In this document: in pieces, positions 1-10,649 of the stretch
Numbering within the stretch: position 1 is the first letter of the stretch
Layout of the letters: every line of letters starts with the position of its first letter
Origin: Spirometra erinaceieuropaei
Lineage: Eukaryota; Platyhelminthes; Cestoda; Diphyllobothriidea; Diphyllobothriidae
NCBI GenBank assembly: GCA_902702965.1
Contig: CACRXP010000405.1
Coordinates: 289,145 to 353,144, forward strand
Reading direction: 5' to 3'
DNA: 64,000 bases
Made by a program: the position numbers and the translations under genes
The notes under the pieces: generated by a model
Told to the model about the DNA's origin: nothing
What the model saw: the letters and a program-made list of their open reading frames with translations, nothing else
Database searches by the model: none

Positions 1-189
1 ACGTGAAAATAGATATAAGCCCGAAAAAGTACTGCATCAGTCTACCCGCATTCTCTGTCGTCCCTCCTCGCTGCTATTATGACTTGGCCGACTTCGGCCT
101 GGTACTTGGTTGTCTGTTCGTGATCTTTGCCACCCATATGGAACTTGTTTGCTTCGTGCAGCCGATAGATCGGTGTGCGCCCAGTCCTT

Positions 190-519
190 ATTGAATATAT
201 ATATAGAGAACGCTGGGGGTTCCACTGAAGAGCCGAACCCCTCGCAGCTGTGTCACGCAGCGGCAGAATATCGTCGAAACACGTGTCTGGGCTTTTAGCA
301 AGTATCTATGTCGGGAGTACGGTATAATACCTTTACCATATGGAATTCATACTACTCGTAGTACTACTTGTTTGTAGAATGAGCATTACGTGGTTATTCC
401 ACAGTAGTTGATTGTCTTAGACTCAAATGTTCATTGAAATTTCGGTTCTGACCCTAAAAAGTCATGTCCCGGAGATTTAACTCCAACTCGTGCAGTGATT
501 TATTTCTGAAATTATTCAC

Positions 520-558
<39 letters not shown>

Positions 559-1020
559 CATACGCAGCTCGCTAAGAGTGCAACAGGCCAGACGCAGACA
601 GCTGTTTCACGGTCGTTACCGATCATCAGTACGTCATAGGCCTTATGAAGTGAGGTATATAAGCATGTCAAGTGGGCGTTTGACCCTCATTGTTGTGGTT
701 AGGATCTCACTCGATCCCATTCTGTCCGCCCGCCAGCTAGCTACTGGCCTATGACGTACTGATGATCGGTAACGACCGTGAAACAGCTGTCTGCGTCTGG
801 CCTGTTGCACTCTTAGCGAGCTGCGTATGTATTATATGTGGTATGTGTCCTCCGACACAGCGTTCGTTGTCGCCAGTAGCAAGCTGGCGGGCGGACAGAA
901 TGGGATCGAGTGAGATCCTAACCACAACAGTGAGGGTCAAACGCGCACTTGACATATATATATATATATTAAAGGTATTATACCGTACTCCCGACCTAGA
1001 TACTTGCTTTATATACTTGC
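190..1020. repeat. a-b-a'-b' interleaved inverted repeat, copy 1
   Basis: Segment a (558-640) recurs inverted at 748-830, about 83 bp and perfect as far as I can read. Segment b (about 663-738) recurs inverted at about 873-955. An outer pair GTCGGGAGTACGGTATAATA (about 311-330) and its complement (about 972-991) encloses them. (TA)n runs lie at 522-556 and near 953. No coding potential. Confidence 0.85.
521..556. repeat. (TA)n microsatellite
   Basis: About 17 uninterrupted TA units at the edge of the a-b-a'-b' repeat. Shorter TA runs occur at 953-969 and 1021-1030. Confidence 0.95.
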
Positions 1021-1129
1021 TATATATATAGGCATAAGCACTTCATTGACCCGAAGTTCATCAGTGCTTCGCCAGCTGTCATTCTCTGTCGCTGCAGATC
1101 GGGTATTTATTCAATCAGGAATGGGCGCA

Positions 1130-1320
1130 CACCGATATATTGGCTAATAAGCCAGAAATGGCCATTGCAGTCTCCTTTGTCTTTGTCGGTAATCACATAC
1201 TGCCTATATCATGCGCCGATGTGCAGCTGCTGATAGAACTCGAGAGAGAGCCCATAAGGCACAACGGGACGAGTGTGTTCGGTAAGAACTATCGTTGAGC
1301 GCCTCCCCCTACCATATATA
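1130..1320 (+). mobile_element. SINE-B tail fragment
   Basis: GCTAATAAGCCAGAAATGGC, then TTTGTCGGTAATCACATACT, then CTATATCATGCGCCGATGTG and ACTCGAGAGAGAGCCCATAA. This is the body and tail order of the SINE-B family; the tRNA-like head is missing. Confidence 0.7.
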
Positions 1321-2119
1321 TAAAGCACTTTTTGGAGCCCGCAAGTTTTTGGCCGTTCAAGTAACAGATTTTTAAAAAGACCCGAAACCATTAAAAATGC
1401 TTCTGCGTCACGACTTTTCTTATGCATTTTTACATGGCATATGACTGGATGTAAAAAGAAGAAAATGCGTACTAATTGAGTTGTGCCTTTCTCCGACTAT
1501 GTGCTGCAGACCTGTCTCGAATAATCATCAGGAAACTCAACCATGCTTTTACACAGAATTGGCTTCGATGAAGTCCCATGCAGACTTAGACGATATTGTC
1601 ATCTTAAGAGTATGCGAAAGACATAGTTTATCGGCAAATCAGTGCTGATTGCCACTTCATAGGAAATCGGGCCTCCTCTGAAGGTTTCTCTAAAAAAGAA
1701 TATATGTTATATCTACAATTCTCTTGTCATTTTCGTTGGCCCTATGTGTTCTCGTCCTTACCCATAGGTTGCAAATTTCGATTTGCCTCTCCATGGGTAG
1801 AATTTTGAAGGTGCCCTGTTAACGATTGGCATTTATTAGAATAAAAAACTTATTATCTGTTAAACAGAGCTATAGCTCACGATACATTAGGTAAATAATC
1901 ATTTAATGCCTCATTTTTGTGTCCTTCTACAAGGTCCTCCTGCCATTTAGGAAGTACACTCAGTCTTCTCCTGATGGGGATACTTTGTGCCTACTGAAAT
2001 CGCGAAATTCTCATATTAATTTTATTCATAATAACTTCAAACTTCTGCAGGAATCTTCTAACAAACTCACATATTATGAATGTGAACATCAAGTTTGAAT
2101 GAAGTCAGGCCCTCAGTTT

Positions 2120-2330
2120 AACCTTCAAGTAAGCGAGTGATCCTCACTGTTGTGGTTAGGATCTCACTCGATCTCATTCCGTCCGCTCGCTAGCTTGTTA
2201 CTGGCGACAACGAACGTTGTGTCATAGGACACCTACCACAGATAATACGTAGGCAGCTCATTAAGAATGCAACAAGCAAGATGCAGGCAGCCGTTTCACG
2301 GTTGTTCCCGATCATCAGTTAAACCTTCGT
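2120..2330. repeat. a-b-a'-b' repeat, partial copy (b-link-a)
   Basis: CACTGTTGTGGTTAGGATCT (b), TACTGGCGACAACGAACGTT (link) and AGCCGTTTCACGGTTGTTCC (a). It is one unit of the family without the inverted partner. Confidence 0.72.
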
Positions 2331-2349
2331 CACCGGCGATATCGATCGT

Positions 2350-2745
2350 GTGCTTCTCAGTAGGTTGAGAACAGGACCAGTGACTTGCGCGTGAGTTAGT
2401 TTATAGTGGTAGTAGAATTGCGCTGTATCCAGCTCTAGTCTCTCGTCCTCCCTTACCTCGATGTGTTGTCAATACAGAGTCAAGAAGACCAGGGGCGGAA
2501 GAGGGAGCTAGTGGCTGACACAGAGAAAACCCGCACCTGGCCGTACCACACCACCGCCTGATCCAAAACGCACAGTGACCAGGACCTTTTACCCCAGCAC
2601 AAATGTGGGCGGGAGGGCATGGGTCGCATCTGACGCGGAATGGATAGGCAGCTGGGCCGGCCTGACATTTGTTATTAGTGCTCATTCTTAATAGTGCATG
2701 CCGGATTCTGAACCAGCGCATCCGCCCCGTGACACTTTTGAGAGA
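2350..2745 (-). repeat. GC-rich repeat, copy 1
   Basis: GGACCAGTGACTTGCGCGTG, TAGTTTATAGTGGTAGTAGA and GAGTCAAGAAGACCAGGGGC are shared with the copies at 32.3, 33.1 and (complement) 41.4, 42.1, 52.7 kb. Plus orientation is defined by the 52.7-kb copy. Open frames inside are by-products of GC content. Confidence 0.78.
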
Positions 2746-3047
2746 GGCATGACGTCAGAATATCCACGAGACGACACCCGATAAGGACAAATGTTTTGGT
2801 CCCGCGAACCTGTAAACTACTCTCCCGTTGTGTTTATTTTTCATCTCCTTACCGGATACCGCAGTATTTTACGCTACTACCCCCCTTATTCTCTTCCAAG
2901 GCATCTTATGCGTCACGACTATATCTCTTAAACATGATTCATGAGCTCCCAGTCCCAGGCTAATAAATATTCTCGATCCCAGTCGAAATAACAACGGGTT
3001 CATGGCTCAATGGAAGAGAGGTAACCTACTCAAATCAATGGGTAAAT

Positions 3048-3165
3048 AGTGCTGGGTTGCATACCAGGCTCTGCAAGTCTGCAGTTGGGCGAGGCCGACT
3101 GAGGAGGACCAATTAACCAGAAACGACCATTCTGATCATCCCTGTTTTTGTCGGTACTCTTTCTT
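3048..3165 (+). mobile_element. SINE-B, decayed fragment
   Basis: AATTAACCAGAAACGACCAT then TTTTTGTCGGTACTC match the family body; the B-box region (GGGTTGCATACC) is degenerate. Lies 180 bp before an ASPP exon. Confidence 0.4.
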
Positions 3166-3345
3166 TAACGTATGTATGTGTATTTACGTTATAGACTTAG
3201 CCCGAAGGTGCAACTTTACGATCACGCCATGTAACCTGATCGGTAAACGACAGAGAATCACCCTTTTCTACCATCCTTCTTTGTCCACCCCTTTAAAACT
3301 CGCTTTTGGCTGTTTCTTCAGTCTTTCCCTATTTATTTTATGTAG

Positions 3346-3533
3346 CCTCGGAGGCGCACACACTATACAATCAAACGGCTGCCAAGGAGCGAGAACTGGC
3401 CTCATGTCTGCGGCGGTCGGAAGAACTCCAAGACAAAATAGCCCTTATCCGGGAGTGGTGCCAATGGCTGACCTCTCCTCCGGGCTCGCAGAGGGCCATG
3501 CCCGTGCGAAGTCCCGATTTCGAAGTTTCAGAG
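3346..3533 (+). CDS. ASPP-family gene, internal exon (coiled-coil part)
   Basis: First visible exon of an ASPP-like p53/PP1 regulator. A pyrimidine-rich tract ends in TAG at 3343-3345, and the donor GTAATC starts at 3534. The exon begins with the last two bases of a split codon (TCG at 3348 is the first full codon), then gives 62 open codons, leaving in phase 0. The peptide is highly charged and helical: EAHTLYNQTAAKERELASCL, followed by RRSEELQDKIALIREWCQWL, with heptad-like spacing. From memory, the KERELA...SEEL pattern resembles the KQREL...VEEL stretch late in the human ASPP2 coiled coil. The last 20 residues are Pro/Ser-rich. The exon has no start codon, so upstream exons must exist outside the window. 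An open frame continues upstream into the polypyrimidine tract, but this is non-coding. Assignment rests on the matching phase and the downstream exons. On its own it would only be a coiled-coil exon. Confidence 0.72.
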
Positions 3534-3605
3534 GTAATCACCTGCTAGGCATGCTCCTTCAAGTAGAGTTCATTTTTATGTATGCAAAGCGCAGTGGCTG
3601 GCCTC

Positions 3606-4470
3606 TCGTGAAATGTTCTCGATTAGGAGGAATTATCTAGGTGGATTTGTAATATTGCTTCTCCTTCAGCATAGTACCAAGGTATTTTAATCACACAAGG
3701 ACGGCCGTTTTGAATCCACATCTCCCGTCTGCCTGTGAAAACCACGCTCATAAAAAGTACTGCTTAAGGAGTATGAACTGTTTCGTTGACGGTCGATCCC
3801 CGTTTATATTCAAATACTTTTATGGTAACCATGCACAACATATTTTACATTTTGTTCATTCGGTAGACCACAAGTATTAGAACTGAAGAATATGTACCTT
3901 TCGGTTTAAAAATGCTGGCAGTTATGAGACGTTTTAAGACCGCGAATTTTCCGTTCACACTGGACGTTTGTGTACATTTATTAATGTTGATTGTGAAGTG
4001 TACTGCATGATCCACATACACTACAAAATTCCTGTAAAGTATCTTCTTAGTAGTGTGCAGAATTTTAGGATTTTCCTTACTCGGAACCTACACAACTGGT
4101 TTTTTTACCCTAAATACAGGCTCAACCGCATTGACAGTTTGTTTGAAACCAAACAATACCCTCCCTTTGAGTATAAAATAGTAAGAAAATGCAATTTGCT
4201 ACTAAATGAGTACATGGGGAATTTACTTGTGCATGTTTTCTGTGGAGGGGCAGCGAAAGTCGGCAGAAAAATGCCTCCTACTTAAGTAGTCATTTTTCAC
4301 TAGGTGTGATTTTTACATGCGGCCGAAAAGAAGCTCACTCAAAGGCCGGCATCCTGGCGCGACTAAAATATTTTTGGGGTTATACCGCGCAGTAATAAAT
4401 AATACAGCTCCACATGAGTAATCCTTTCGGTTAACATTTTATGAGAGAGGTTAGACCCTGCGGCTCCCGA
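3606..4470. mobile_element. Palindromic MITE, decayed copy
   Basis: Left side CGTGAAATGTTCTCGATTAG; right side carries ACTTAAGTAGTCATTTTTCA, GCATGCGGCCGAAAAG-like and AAGGCCGGCATCCTGGCG blocks and ends near AACATTTTATGAGAGAGG. Terminal bases are lost. It starts 70 bp after an ASPP exon. Confidence 0.65.
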
Positions 4471-5424
4471 CAGAATCCACGAGGATCGCACTTGATTTGG
4501 ATTGATTACTAATTCCAGAGATCTGGAAAGTCGCTCTCGTTTGTCGCGGTCGAAACATAACACGATGGAAAACATGTCATTTTTCCATGACCGTCACAGC
4601 ATCATAGATTCAACGTGAGCCAAATCTCGTGAAATGTTGATCGGAGTTGAAAACATGCTGAAAATGTAGAGGAAATCAAACGGTTTTACGAGTAAAGGCA
4701 AAAAAGACTACTACGCGCATTTCCGACTGGAATGAGAGAGTAAAAGATTAAATTCCCCAATCCCACTTCCTCTGAAATCAAAAAAGTGGCTTAAGTTGGT
4801 CTTCAGAATTTATAGGTGGGGAACACGATCGTTTTACTCCGTGATGGAGTTAAGATGGGATTCCTCCTGGTCACCTGCACAAAATTCACCGATAGCGCAC
4901 GTTTTCCCCGTTAATATTCGATGCACTGTTATATTTTGTTCGAAAAGACTAGAGAGGATTTGTGCTTTATTACAGTCCTTTTTTTACATTTTTTATTTGA
5001 ATTCTGTGTTTAAGGAATTCGAATAACCAGTACCCTTTTGGGGATGACATGTGCTCGTATGTATTCTTAAGGTCACCCAACTTTTTGAGGCGTCTTCTCT
5101 GAGAAGGGTTGTATTGTTCGTCATTTTATTATGAGCGCGTATCTGAAAGAATTTACGTGTATTGGAGTCGACCAAAGAAACCTTTGGATGCCTGGTAAAA
5201 CAGATGGAATTTTGTTTGGTTTACCCAGTTTCCTGCCAGCCTTCAAATTCACGACTCTTTCCACACCGAGTTTATCATTAGTGAGGAATGCTCTAAGGTT
5301 CCGTGAGAATTCGTTCCCAAGAATCGGTTTCATTATCTCTTTCTTCTCCCCTGCGCAATCTGGCTGTCCGAGTCTGTCAAGTATCTGGTGCTCAAAGCAA
5401 ACCTAACGGAAAATCTAACCTCTG

Positions 5425-5730
5425 GTGGAGGGATGGTCACCGACCGATTCTTCCGAAATCATTCGTCCCGTTGTGCGTTACGGGCCCTCTCTCTCGATCC
5501 CAATCAGCAGCCGCACAGCGGCGCATGATATAGACAAAATTGCATTACCAACAAAGAGAAGGGAGACTGGAACGGCCATTTCTGGCCCATTACCCGTCGT
5601 CAGCCAGCCATTCCCAATCCTGAAGTGTGAAGCAGCTGGGGCTCAATCCCTCGACCTGCTAGTTAGAAGTCCAACGCTTCTAACCTCTAAGTCACGCACT
5701 CGTTGTCCTGAAATGGCCAGAAGTGGCCAT
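5425..5730 (-). mobile_element. SINE-B, nearly complete copy
   Basis: On the minus strand: tRNA-like head with GTTAGAAGCGTTGGACTTCT and B-box region GGTCGAGGGATTGAGCC, body GACTGGCTGACGACGG-like and AGAAATGGCCGTTCCAGTCT, tail TCATGCGCCGCTGTGCGGCT. Confidence 0.78.
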
Positions 5731-5759
5731 TCTAGTCTCCCTGATCTCTGTCAGTAATA

Positions 5760-7860
5760 ACATTCTGTTTAAATCAGACCTCATTCCATTCCTTGCTATT
5801 CTTCTGGTGCTGAAGAATGTGTAGACAATTTTTTCATGCTGTTTTTAAAGGGGCTTTTGACAACCAAGAGGGTATCATAGTCCGTGCAGAGTGTGACAGT
5901 CGGAGAAAGACACAACAGGGTTTTGCGTAAATGCGCAACAGAGGACTTACAAGTCTAAGTTCTGGGGAACTAGCAGCAATTACATCAAATACCATTGGTT
6001 ACGGCATCCGAAATGACACCCGAGAATGCACCGCCAAACGCTCACTTTAAATAGAAACCCAATATAACCTTTAAAGTGGGTATCTCGGGATAAAAAAGAT
6101 GCGACACAACTACCACAGTTTTCCAGAAATGATTTAAATGCTTGGCCTCTGATAAAACCACACAAGCAAGGGTCGGTCAGGACCTTTACAGTCTTTTCAT
6201 AAAGCGCTCAATGACACCGAGGAATTGAGCGATGCGTCGAAGTTCAAACCGCCTCTGTTTGTAGCCATGAATGGCGAAGGGCCTAAGGGACGTACGACCT
6301 AGATCGTGGAGGGTTTTTCTGGGACATGGGCAACAATCAGATCTCATCTTGTCTCGAAATCCTAACAAAACAAAACGACCAGCAGGGAATTTTTTATCAC
6401 CGAGAATGCGTCAGCGGGTGCGAGAACGAAAAAAGCGACGCAGAAAGATATCTGAGGGCAGTGGACAGCCGAATTCGAAATTCGAGCGCTCTTTTTTCAT
6501 GTGCACGTTTTGACTGCAGTGAGCATTTGGATGTCGATTTGGAACATAGTCATTTTTCTCTTCCCGAAACTGGAGCATTTGAAGAAGGCAGCGTCTGGTA
6601 AGAAGATTACTCGAGCAGGTAGACTAATCAAAGCGGATAGACCGGAAATCCGCACTCGGTTGCGATCCAGATTCCGGTTGGGGAAGTGTCTCAAAATCTT
6701 CGTTCGACGCTCGGTATACAGCGTTCTCTCTCCTAGGATGAGATCACGCATGATCCACTCTCAAATGTTGACATCTGAAACACAGGAAACTCTGAAAATT
6801 AAATGAGTGGCTTCGTACGAAGTGCGTCGTGTATGCTCAAGGCGGGCAGTCGTCCCAGTTTTCTAATAAGAAACAGAGGAATTAATTCATTTTGAGCCAA
6901 CTGTGAAAAGCTCAGTTGTGTCAAAATGAATAGAGAAATAAGTGTTAAAATCTCTTCAGGAAGGAAAAAGTAGTCAGAGCAAGAGGATATGGCGACGTCG
7001 GTTTGCTGTCCGACTGACGATTAACGAAACGAAACTGCTTCTGCTGCTGGGGAACACAAGGTCCTCTTATTTTTTTACTCTAGGCCGCAAAAGGAAACCT
7101 GTTTTTTGGCAGACGGCCGCATTCCTTCGATGCGAGAAGTAACAACGCAGTTATTACGTTTGCGTTGGTGACAATCATGGTTACCAGAGCATTGCCTGGG
7201 GCGGACGTCATCTCCCCCTTAAATTCCCAAGGCAGTAAATTCGCCTCGCTACGTGACCAGATCTTCTTTCAGTGCGTTTTCTACTCAAGACTTTGGTCAC
7301 ATGTTGGCATCATCCAACCTTGTCTTCTTCCTTGTCTTGCATTTATTCACACGACCCGTTTGCACCGGCAGTCTCCACTAACTCCGGTCAGCAGGCGTGC
7401 GCCAAAAAACGTGCCTTGGGGGCATCTGCGAGGAGGACGAAAGAGTACACTGTGTTCTTTTGGTTTCCAACCTCAAGGCGGGACTGGTGTGCGTGCATTT
7501 TGTGAGCATGTGAACGTCTAAAGAACTGTTAGGTGCAGGCCAAAGTCAAAGTAATCCGACAAACATTGACGCCGCCCTTCCACCCTCCGTTGAGAGCTGG
7601 AGTCAGCTTCCTCAGAAGTACTTTTGCTGTGGACTTTTTGACGATTTGAGGTCCCATCTAATAAACATAACCTATTTTTAACTGGCAAAGGGGTACTCCC
7701 AGTGAGTAAGTGGGTGGTTTGGTTGGAAAGAAATGCGAAAAAACACTACGCCACAAGGCGGAACTGTCTGCAGTCCAAGACCCAAACACCCTGGCATATT
7801 GCATAGAGGCCAGATCGTGTGTGGTACGCGTCGGCGGTCTGAATAATTTACCATGCTACT
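5760..7860. other. No recognisable feature
   Basis: Intron. Short open frames around 6271-6806 (Lys/Arg-rich) were checked and not accepted. 6890-6935 has a short palindrome (TTCATTTTGAGCCAACTGTG with its partner) whose GTGAAAAGCTCAG part resembles the SINE-A tail. Confidence 0.5.
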
Positions 7861-7864
7861 GACG

Positions 7865-8040
7865 GAATGTTGTTACAGACAAAGACAAGGGAGACTCGAG
7901 CGACCATTTCCGACTTATAAGCCGTCGTCAGCCAGCCATATCCAACCACGAAGAGTGGAACACCTGGGGCTCGATCTCGCGACCTCTAACCACTGGAATA
8001 CGGACCCGTTGTCCTGTCGGTTTCGATTGGGAATGAACAA
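7865..8040 (-). mobile_element. SINE-B copy, head and body
   Basis: Minus strand: CAGTGGTTAGAGGTCGCGAG then ATCGAGCCCCAGGTGTTCCA, GGCTGGCTGACGACGGCTTA and GTCTCCCTTGTCTTTGTC. The 3' tail is missing. It faces the next SINE-B copy tail to head. Confidence 0.72.
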
Positions 8041-8074
8041 TGGTCTACTTTGTCTTTTTGGGTAGTAAAATGCA

Positions 8075-8360
8075 GCCTATATCAACGATCGCACACTGCC
8101 GATCGCAACCGACAGAACAATGAGCCCGCGGCCCAGTGGTTAGAACCGTCGGACTTCTAACTGACAGGTCGCGGGATCGAGTCTCAGGTGTTCCACACTT
8201 CGGGGTGGGGTATGACTGGCTGGCGACGGCTAATATACCAGAAATGGCCATTCCAGTCTCCCTTATCTTTGTCGGTAATAACATTGTGCCTATATCATGC
8301 GCCGCTGTGCGGCTGCTGGTTGAACTCAAGAGAGAGAGAAGGAGAGTCTGTTAGGCCCAG
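8075..8360 (+). mobile_element. SINE-B, nearly complete copy
   Basis: Head GCGGCCCAGTGGTTAGAACC, B-box region GGTCGCGGGATCGAGTC at 8167-8183, body TTCCACACTTCGGGGTGGGG and GACTGGCTGGCGACGGCTAA, tail TATATCATGCGCCGCTGTGC ending in a GAGAGAGAGAAGG stretch. Confidence 0.8.
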
Positions 8361-8529
8361 GAGAACGATTGAGCGTCCCTGTACCACAGTACTGGTCACT
8401 TGTTGCCAGATTACAATATTACGCACGAAATCCTCAGTAGCGGGTGGCATTCGTTTCAATTTTTTGTGTTAACTTCTATACGGAGTCTAGAAAAGTTTGC
8501 TCCGAAGGATTTTCTCCACATGTGTGCAT

Positions 8530-8690
8530 TAATTACCGAAGTAGAGCGTTGGACTTCTTGATACTCAATGACGATCGAACCCGAGTACGAGACTTTCCAG
8601 ACTTGTTATTAGGCAGGACTGACTGATGACTGCTAATAACCCAGAAGGCGCTGCCTTAGTCTCTCTCCTCCTTCTCGGCACTCCTTCTAC
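8530..8690 (+). mobile_element. SINE-B, decayed copy
   Basis: GTAGAGCGTTGGACTTCTTG, GATCGAACCCGAG at the B box, TGACTGCTAATAACCCAGAA and TAGTCTCTCTCCTCC in family order, strongly mutated. Confidence 0.55.
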
Positions 8691-8949
8691 AGAGACGTAT
8701 TTTCACAGGTAATAATTCAGAAGTTTCGGAGGTTTATTCCCGTCCTAATGTCGTCCTCAATCAAATGCGCACGAACCAAAGATCGGGAAGATCATGAGGT
8801 TTGAAGTTCCCTAATTTGGAGGACCGGAAGCTCACGCATTTGAATTTCTTTCATGCGTATAGCCGGGTTCTGCGGTTAGAACATCTTGGGTGTCACTACC
8901 ACATCAAAACTGTAATTGAACTTTACTTACATTGGTTACGGGATGCAGA

Positions 8950-9110
8950 TTGCGCCTTTGGTGAAGGTAAGGCAGCCATTGACCAAAGACTCGGGGTTCG
9001 AATCCCATTTCTTCCAAAACCTGACGTCTGGTATGGCTGGCTAACAACGGCTAACTAGGCAGAAGTGGCAATCCCAATCTCTCTTTGGTCTCAGTTGGTA
9101 TTCATTCTAG
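8950..9110 (+). mobile_element. SINE-B, decayed copy
   Basis: Consensus-like B box GGGGTTCGAATCCC, then TGGTATGGCTGGCTAACAAC, GGCTAACTAGGCAGAAGTGG and CCCAATCTCTCTTTGG. Confidence 0.6.
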
Positions 9111-9214
9111 GTCCAATACTGATCGCTATGCAACTGCGCGTGACGGTTCCAAATTGAGGCGCAAGTAGCAACGGAGCGAAAATTTCCCGTACTTGGTTAG
9201 ATGAACGGTCTTTT

Positions 9215-9330
9215 AACAATAGTTTGGGTTTAGTTAAGAGTTAGTGCTGAAGTTATGTTTGGTAATGTACTTAAGATTCGAGTCTTGATTAGTGCTAGGA
9301 CTAAGGTTGGAGTTACAGTTGAGAGATTTC
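9215..9330. repeat. Degenerate telomere-like array 1
   Basis: GGGTTTAGTTAAGAGTTAGT and further G(T/A)TTAGTG/CTAAGG hexamer-like units, heavily mutated. Confidence 0.5.
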
Positions 9331-9429
9331 AAGGGTTACGGGCTCGTTTCCGGCAGTTGATATCGCGACCGTCCGCATCCGACAGCCTTATCGTCGCAAA
9401 CGACGGCATACACCGCGTGCCTCACGATG

Positions 9430-9910
9430 TAGCTGGGTGGATAGTGACTCGCGCTTGAATTTTAGTTTGCAGTGAACCAGAATTCCGCCCTCTCCTCCCT
9501 CGCCCATCTGATTCTGATGGCAGCACAATGTCAACATGACGAAAGGAAGGACTCGCGCGTAGTGACTGGCACGATTGAACGGACCCGTCTACGCGGGCAT
9601 TACACGTGCCGGGCACCACCACATGTGACAAACTATCGTAAGGACGGCTGGGCTTCGATTTGGATGAGAATGGCATGAAGACTACATTGTGTAGGAGCCA
9701 TTGCAGCTCTGCGAAAGACCGAGTCGTGCCATCTTTTGCAACCTCCCAAGCCAGGACACTTGACTCCGTCTTGACAGGCTCAAGCGCGTCAGGTTTATTA
9801 TGGGCAAGGAATGCGCCTATGTGCGTAAGAATGGATTCTCCAGTGTTAGCCTCACTTCCTATTTCCTTTCGCTCCCACAATCTGACCGTCTGAGGCCAGT
9901 TGGTGATAAG
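9430..9910. repeat. GC-rich sequence, probable repeat
   Basis: CTCAAGCGCGTCAGGTTTAT near 9780 recurs as CTTCAAGCGCGTCAGGTTGT near 14887, followed in both by similar CACTTCC/CCATTCC sequence. A 152-codon minus-strand frame (9422-9880) lies here but has no recognisable domain and no splice context. Confidence 0.45.
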
Positions 9911-10178
9911 ACCGGGCGCAGCGGCCGATGCGGCGTTAATTTTTACGTCTCAGATGTATCTCACACGTGCACAGCAGTAAAAATAGACTAGCGCGGACTT
10001 ACTGTATATAAACGACGATATTTTTGTTGTGCGTGAACCTTTTAAAACTAGACAGGAATTTTCCGAAGGCCCCTGAGCCTTGTAGCATGTGCGACTAGTT
10101 GGCAATTAATTTACGTAATCATTGGTATCTATACGACTTAATGTTCGGGAAATTCACAACTCTCTATTTCTCTTCCAG

Positions 10179-10384
10179 GATGCTGTAAGGTGGAAAACAG
10201 CATTTTCCGAAATCTCCAATCTTGATCAATCAATAAGACGTCTGCAGGAGTCGCGGACACCAGCTATTACATCTCCGGGATCCATTTCACGCGACGTCTG
10301 TTCATCTGTTCCCCCAGAAACCTCCCCCCGACACGTGACGCTGCCCCCAAGACCGTCTTCCGTGCTTCGACCCGGCGCAACCAT
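10179..10384 (+). CDS. ASPP-family gene, internal exon (end of coiled coil, Pro/Ser linker)
   Basis: Second visible exon. The acceptor is TTTCTCTTCCAG ending at 10178, and the donor is a consensus GTAAGT at 10385. Entry is phase 0, matching the exit of the 3346-3533 exon. Exit is phase 2 (AT held over), matching the entry at 46088. The first 25 residues, DAVRWKTAFSEISNLDQSIR onward, are helical. SEISNLDQSIRRLQ lines up with SEVAVMDKRVNELR at the end of the human ASPP2 coiled coil (recalled from memory). The remaining 40 residues are rich in Pro, Ser and Thr, like the disordered linker that follows in vertebrate ASPPs. Reading on past the donor meets a stop at once (TAA at 10386), as expected for intron. 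Length 206 nt. Boundaries are well supported; another small exon could still lie in the long intron that follows. Confidence 0.8.
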
Positions 10385-10649
10385 GTAAGTGTTGAAATTA
10401 TGCAGCAAAAGAGTGCTTACTTTAAATAAAAGACGGCGGGCTCTCGAAGACCGGATTTAAAACAGAGCTGAGACTCGAGACTGGCCCTCAAGTTTTTAAT
10501 TCGGAACGACACTGTGATATTTTCTCGAAACAATCTATTGATCAATCCTCGTATTCAGTTGTACGGCTCGCCCAGGTCAAAAGTCGCTATGAATTAGAAG
10601 GTTGCAGGACTTGCTAATGAACGATGCGATGCCGAGAAATCAACGCACT

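Larger units (their letters stand above)
1..3345. other. Intron sequence 5' of the first visible ASPP exon
   Basis: No exon was recognised here. The stretch is filled by the a-b-a'-b' inverted repeat (190-1020 and part at 2120-2330), a SINE-B tail (1130-1320) and a GC-rich repeat (2350-2745). The stretches 1320-2110 and 2760-3000 show nothing recognisable. The intron should end in phase 1, judged from the split codon at 3346. Confidence 0.6.
3534..10178 (+). other. ASPP intron (6.6 kb, phase 0)
   Basis: Flanked by GTAATC and TTCCAG. It contains a decayed palindromic MITE (about 3606-4470), several SINE-B copies (5425-5730, 7865-8040, 8075-8360, 8530-8690, 8950-9110) and a telomere-like degenerate array (9215-9330). 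The stretches 4630-5400 and 5760-7860 show no recognisable repeat. Open frames in 6270-6810 look lysine/arginine-rich but have no splice context and no family resemblance. Confidence 0.72.

Noticed and set aside
6271..6806. Overlapping open frames considered as an extra ASPP exon
   Set aside because: The exons on either side already join in phase 0, and this stretch shows neither coiled-coil character nor proper splice sites.
9422..9880. 152-codon minus-strand frame
   Set aside because: It lies in GC-rich, probably repeated sequence (shared piece at 14.88 kb), with no domain and no splice or start context.
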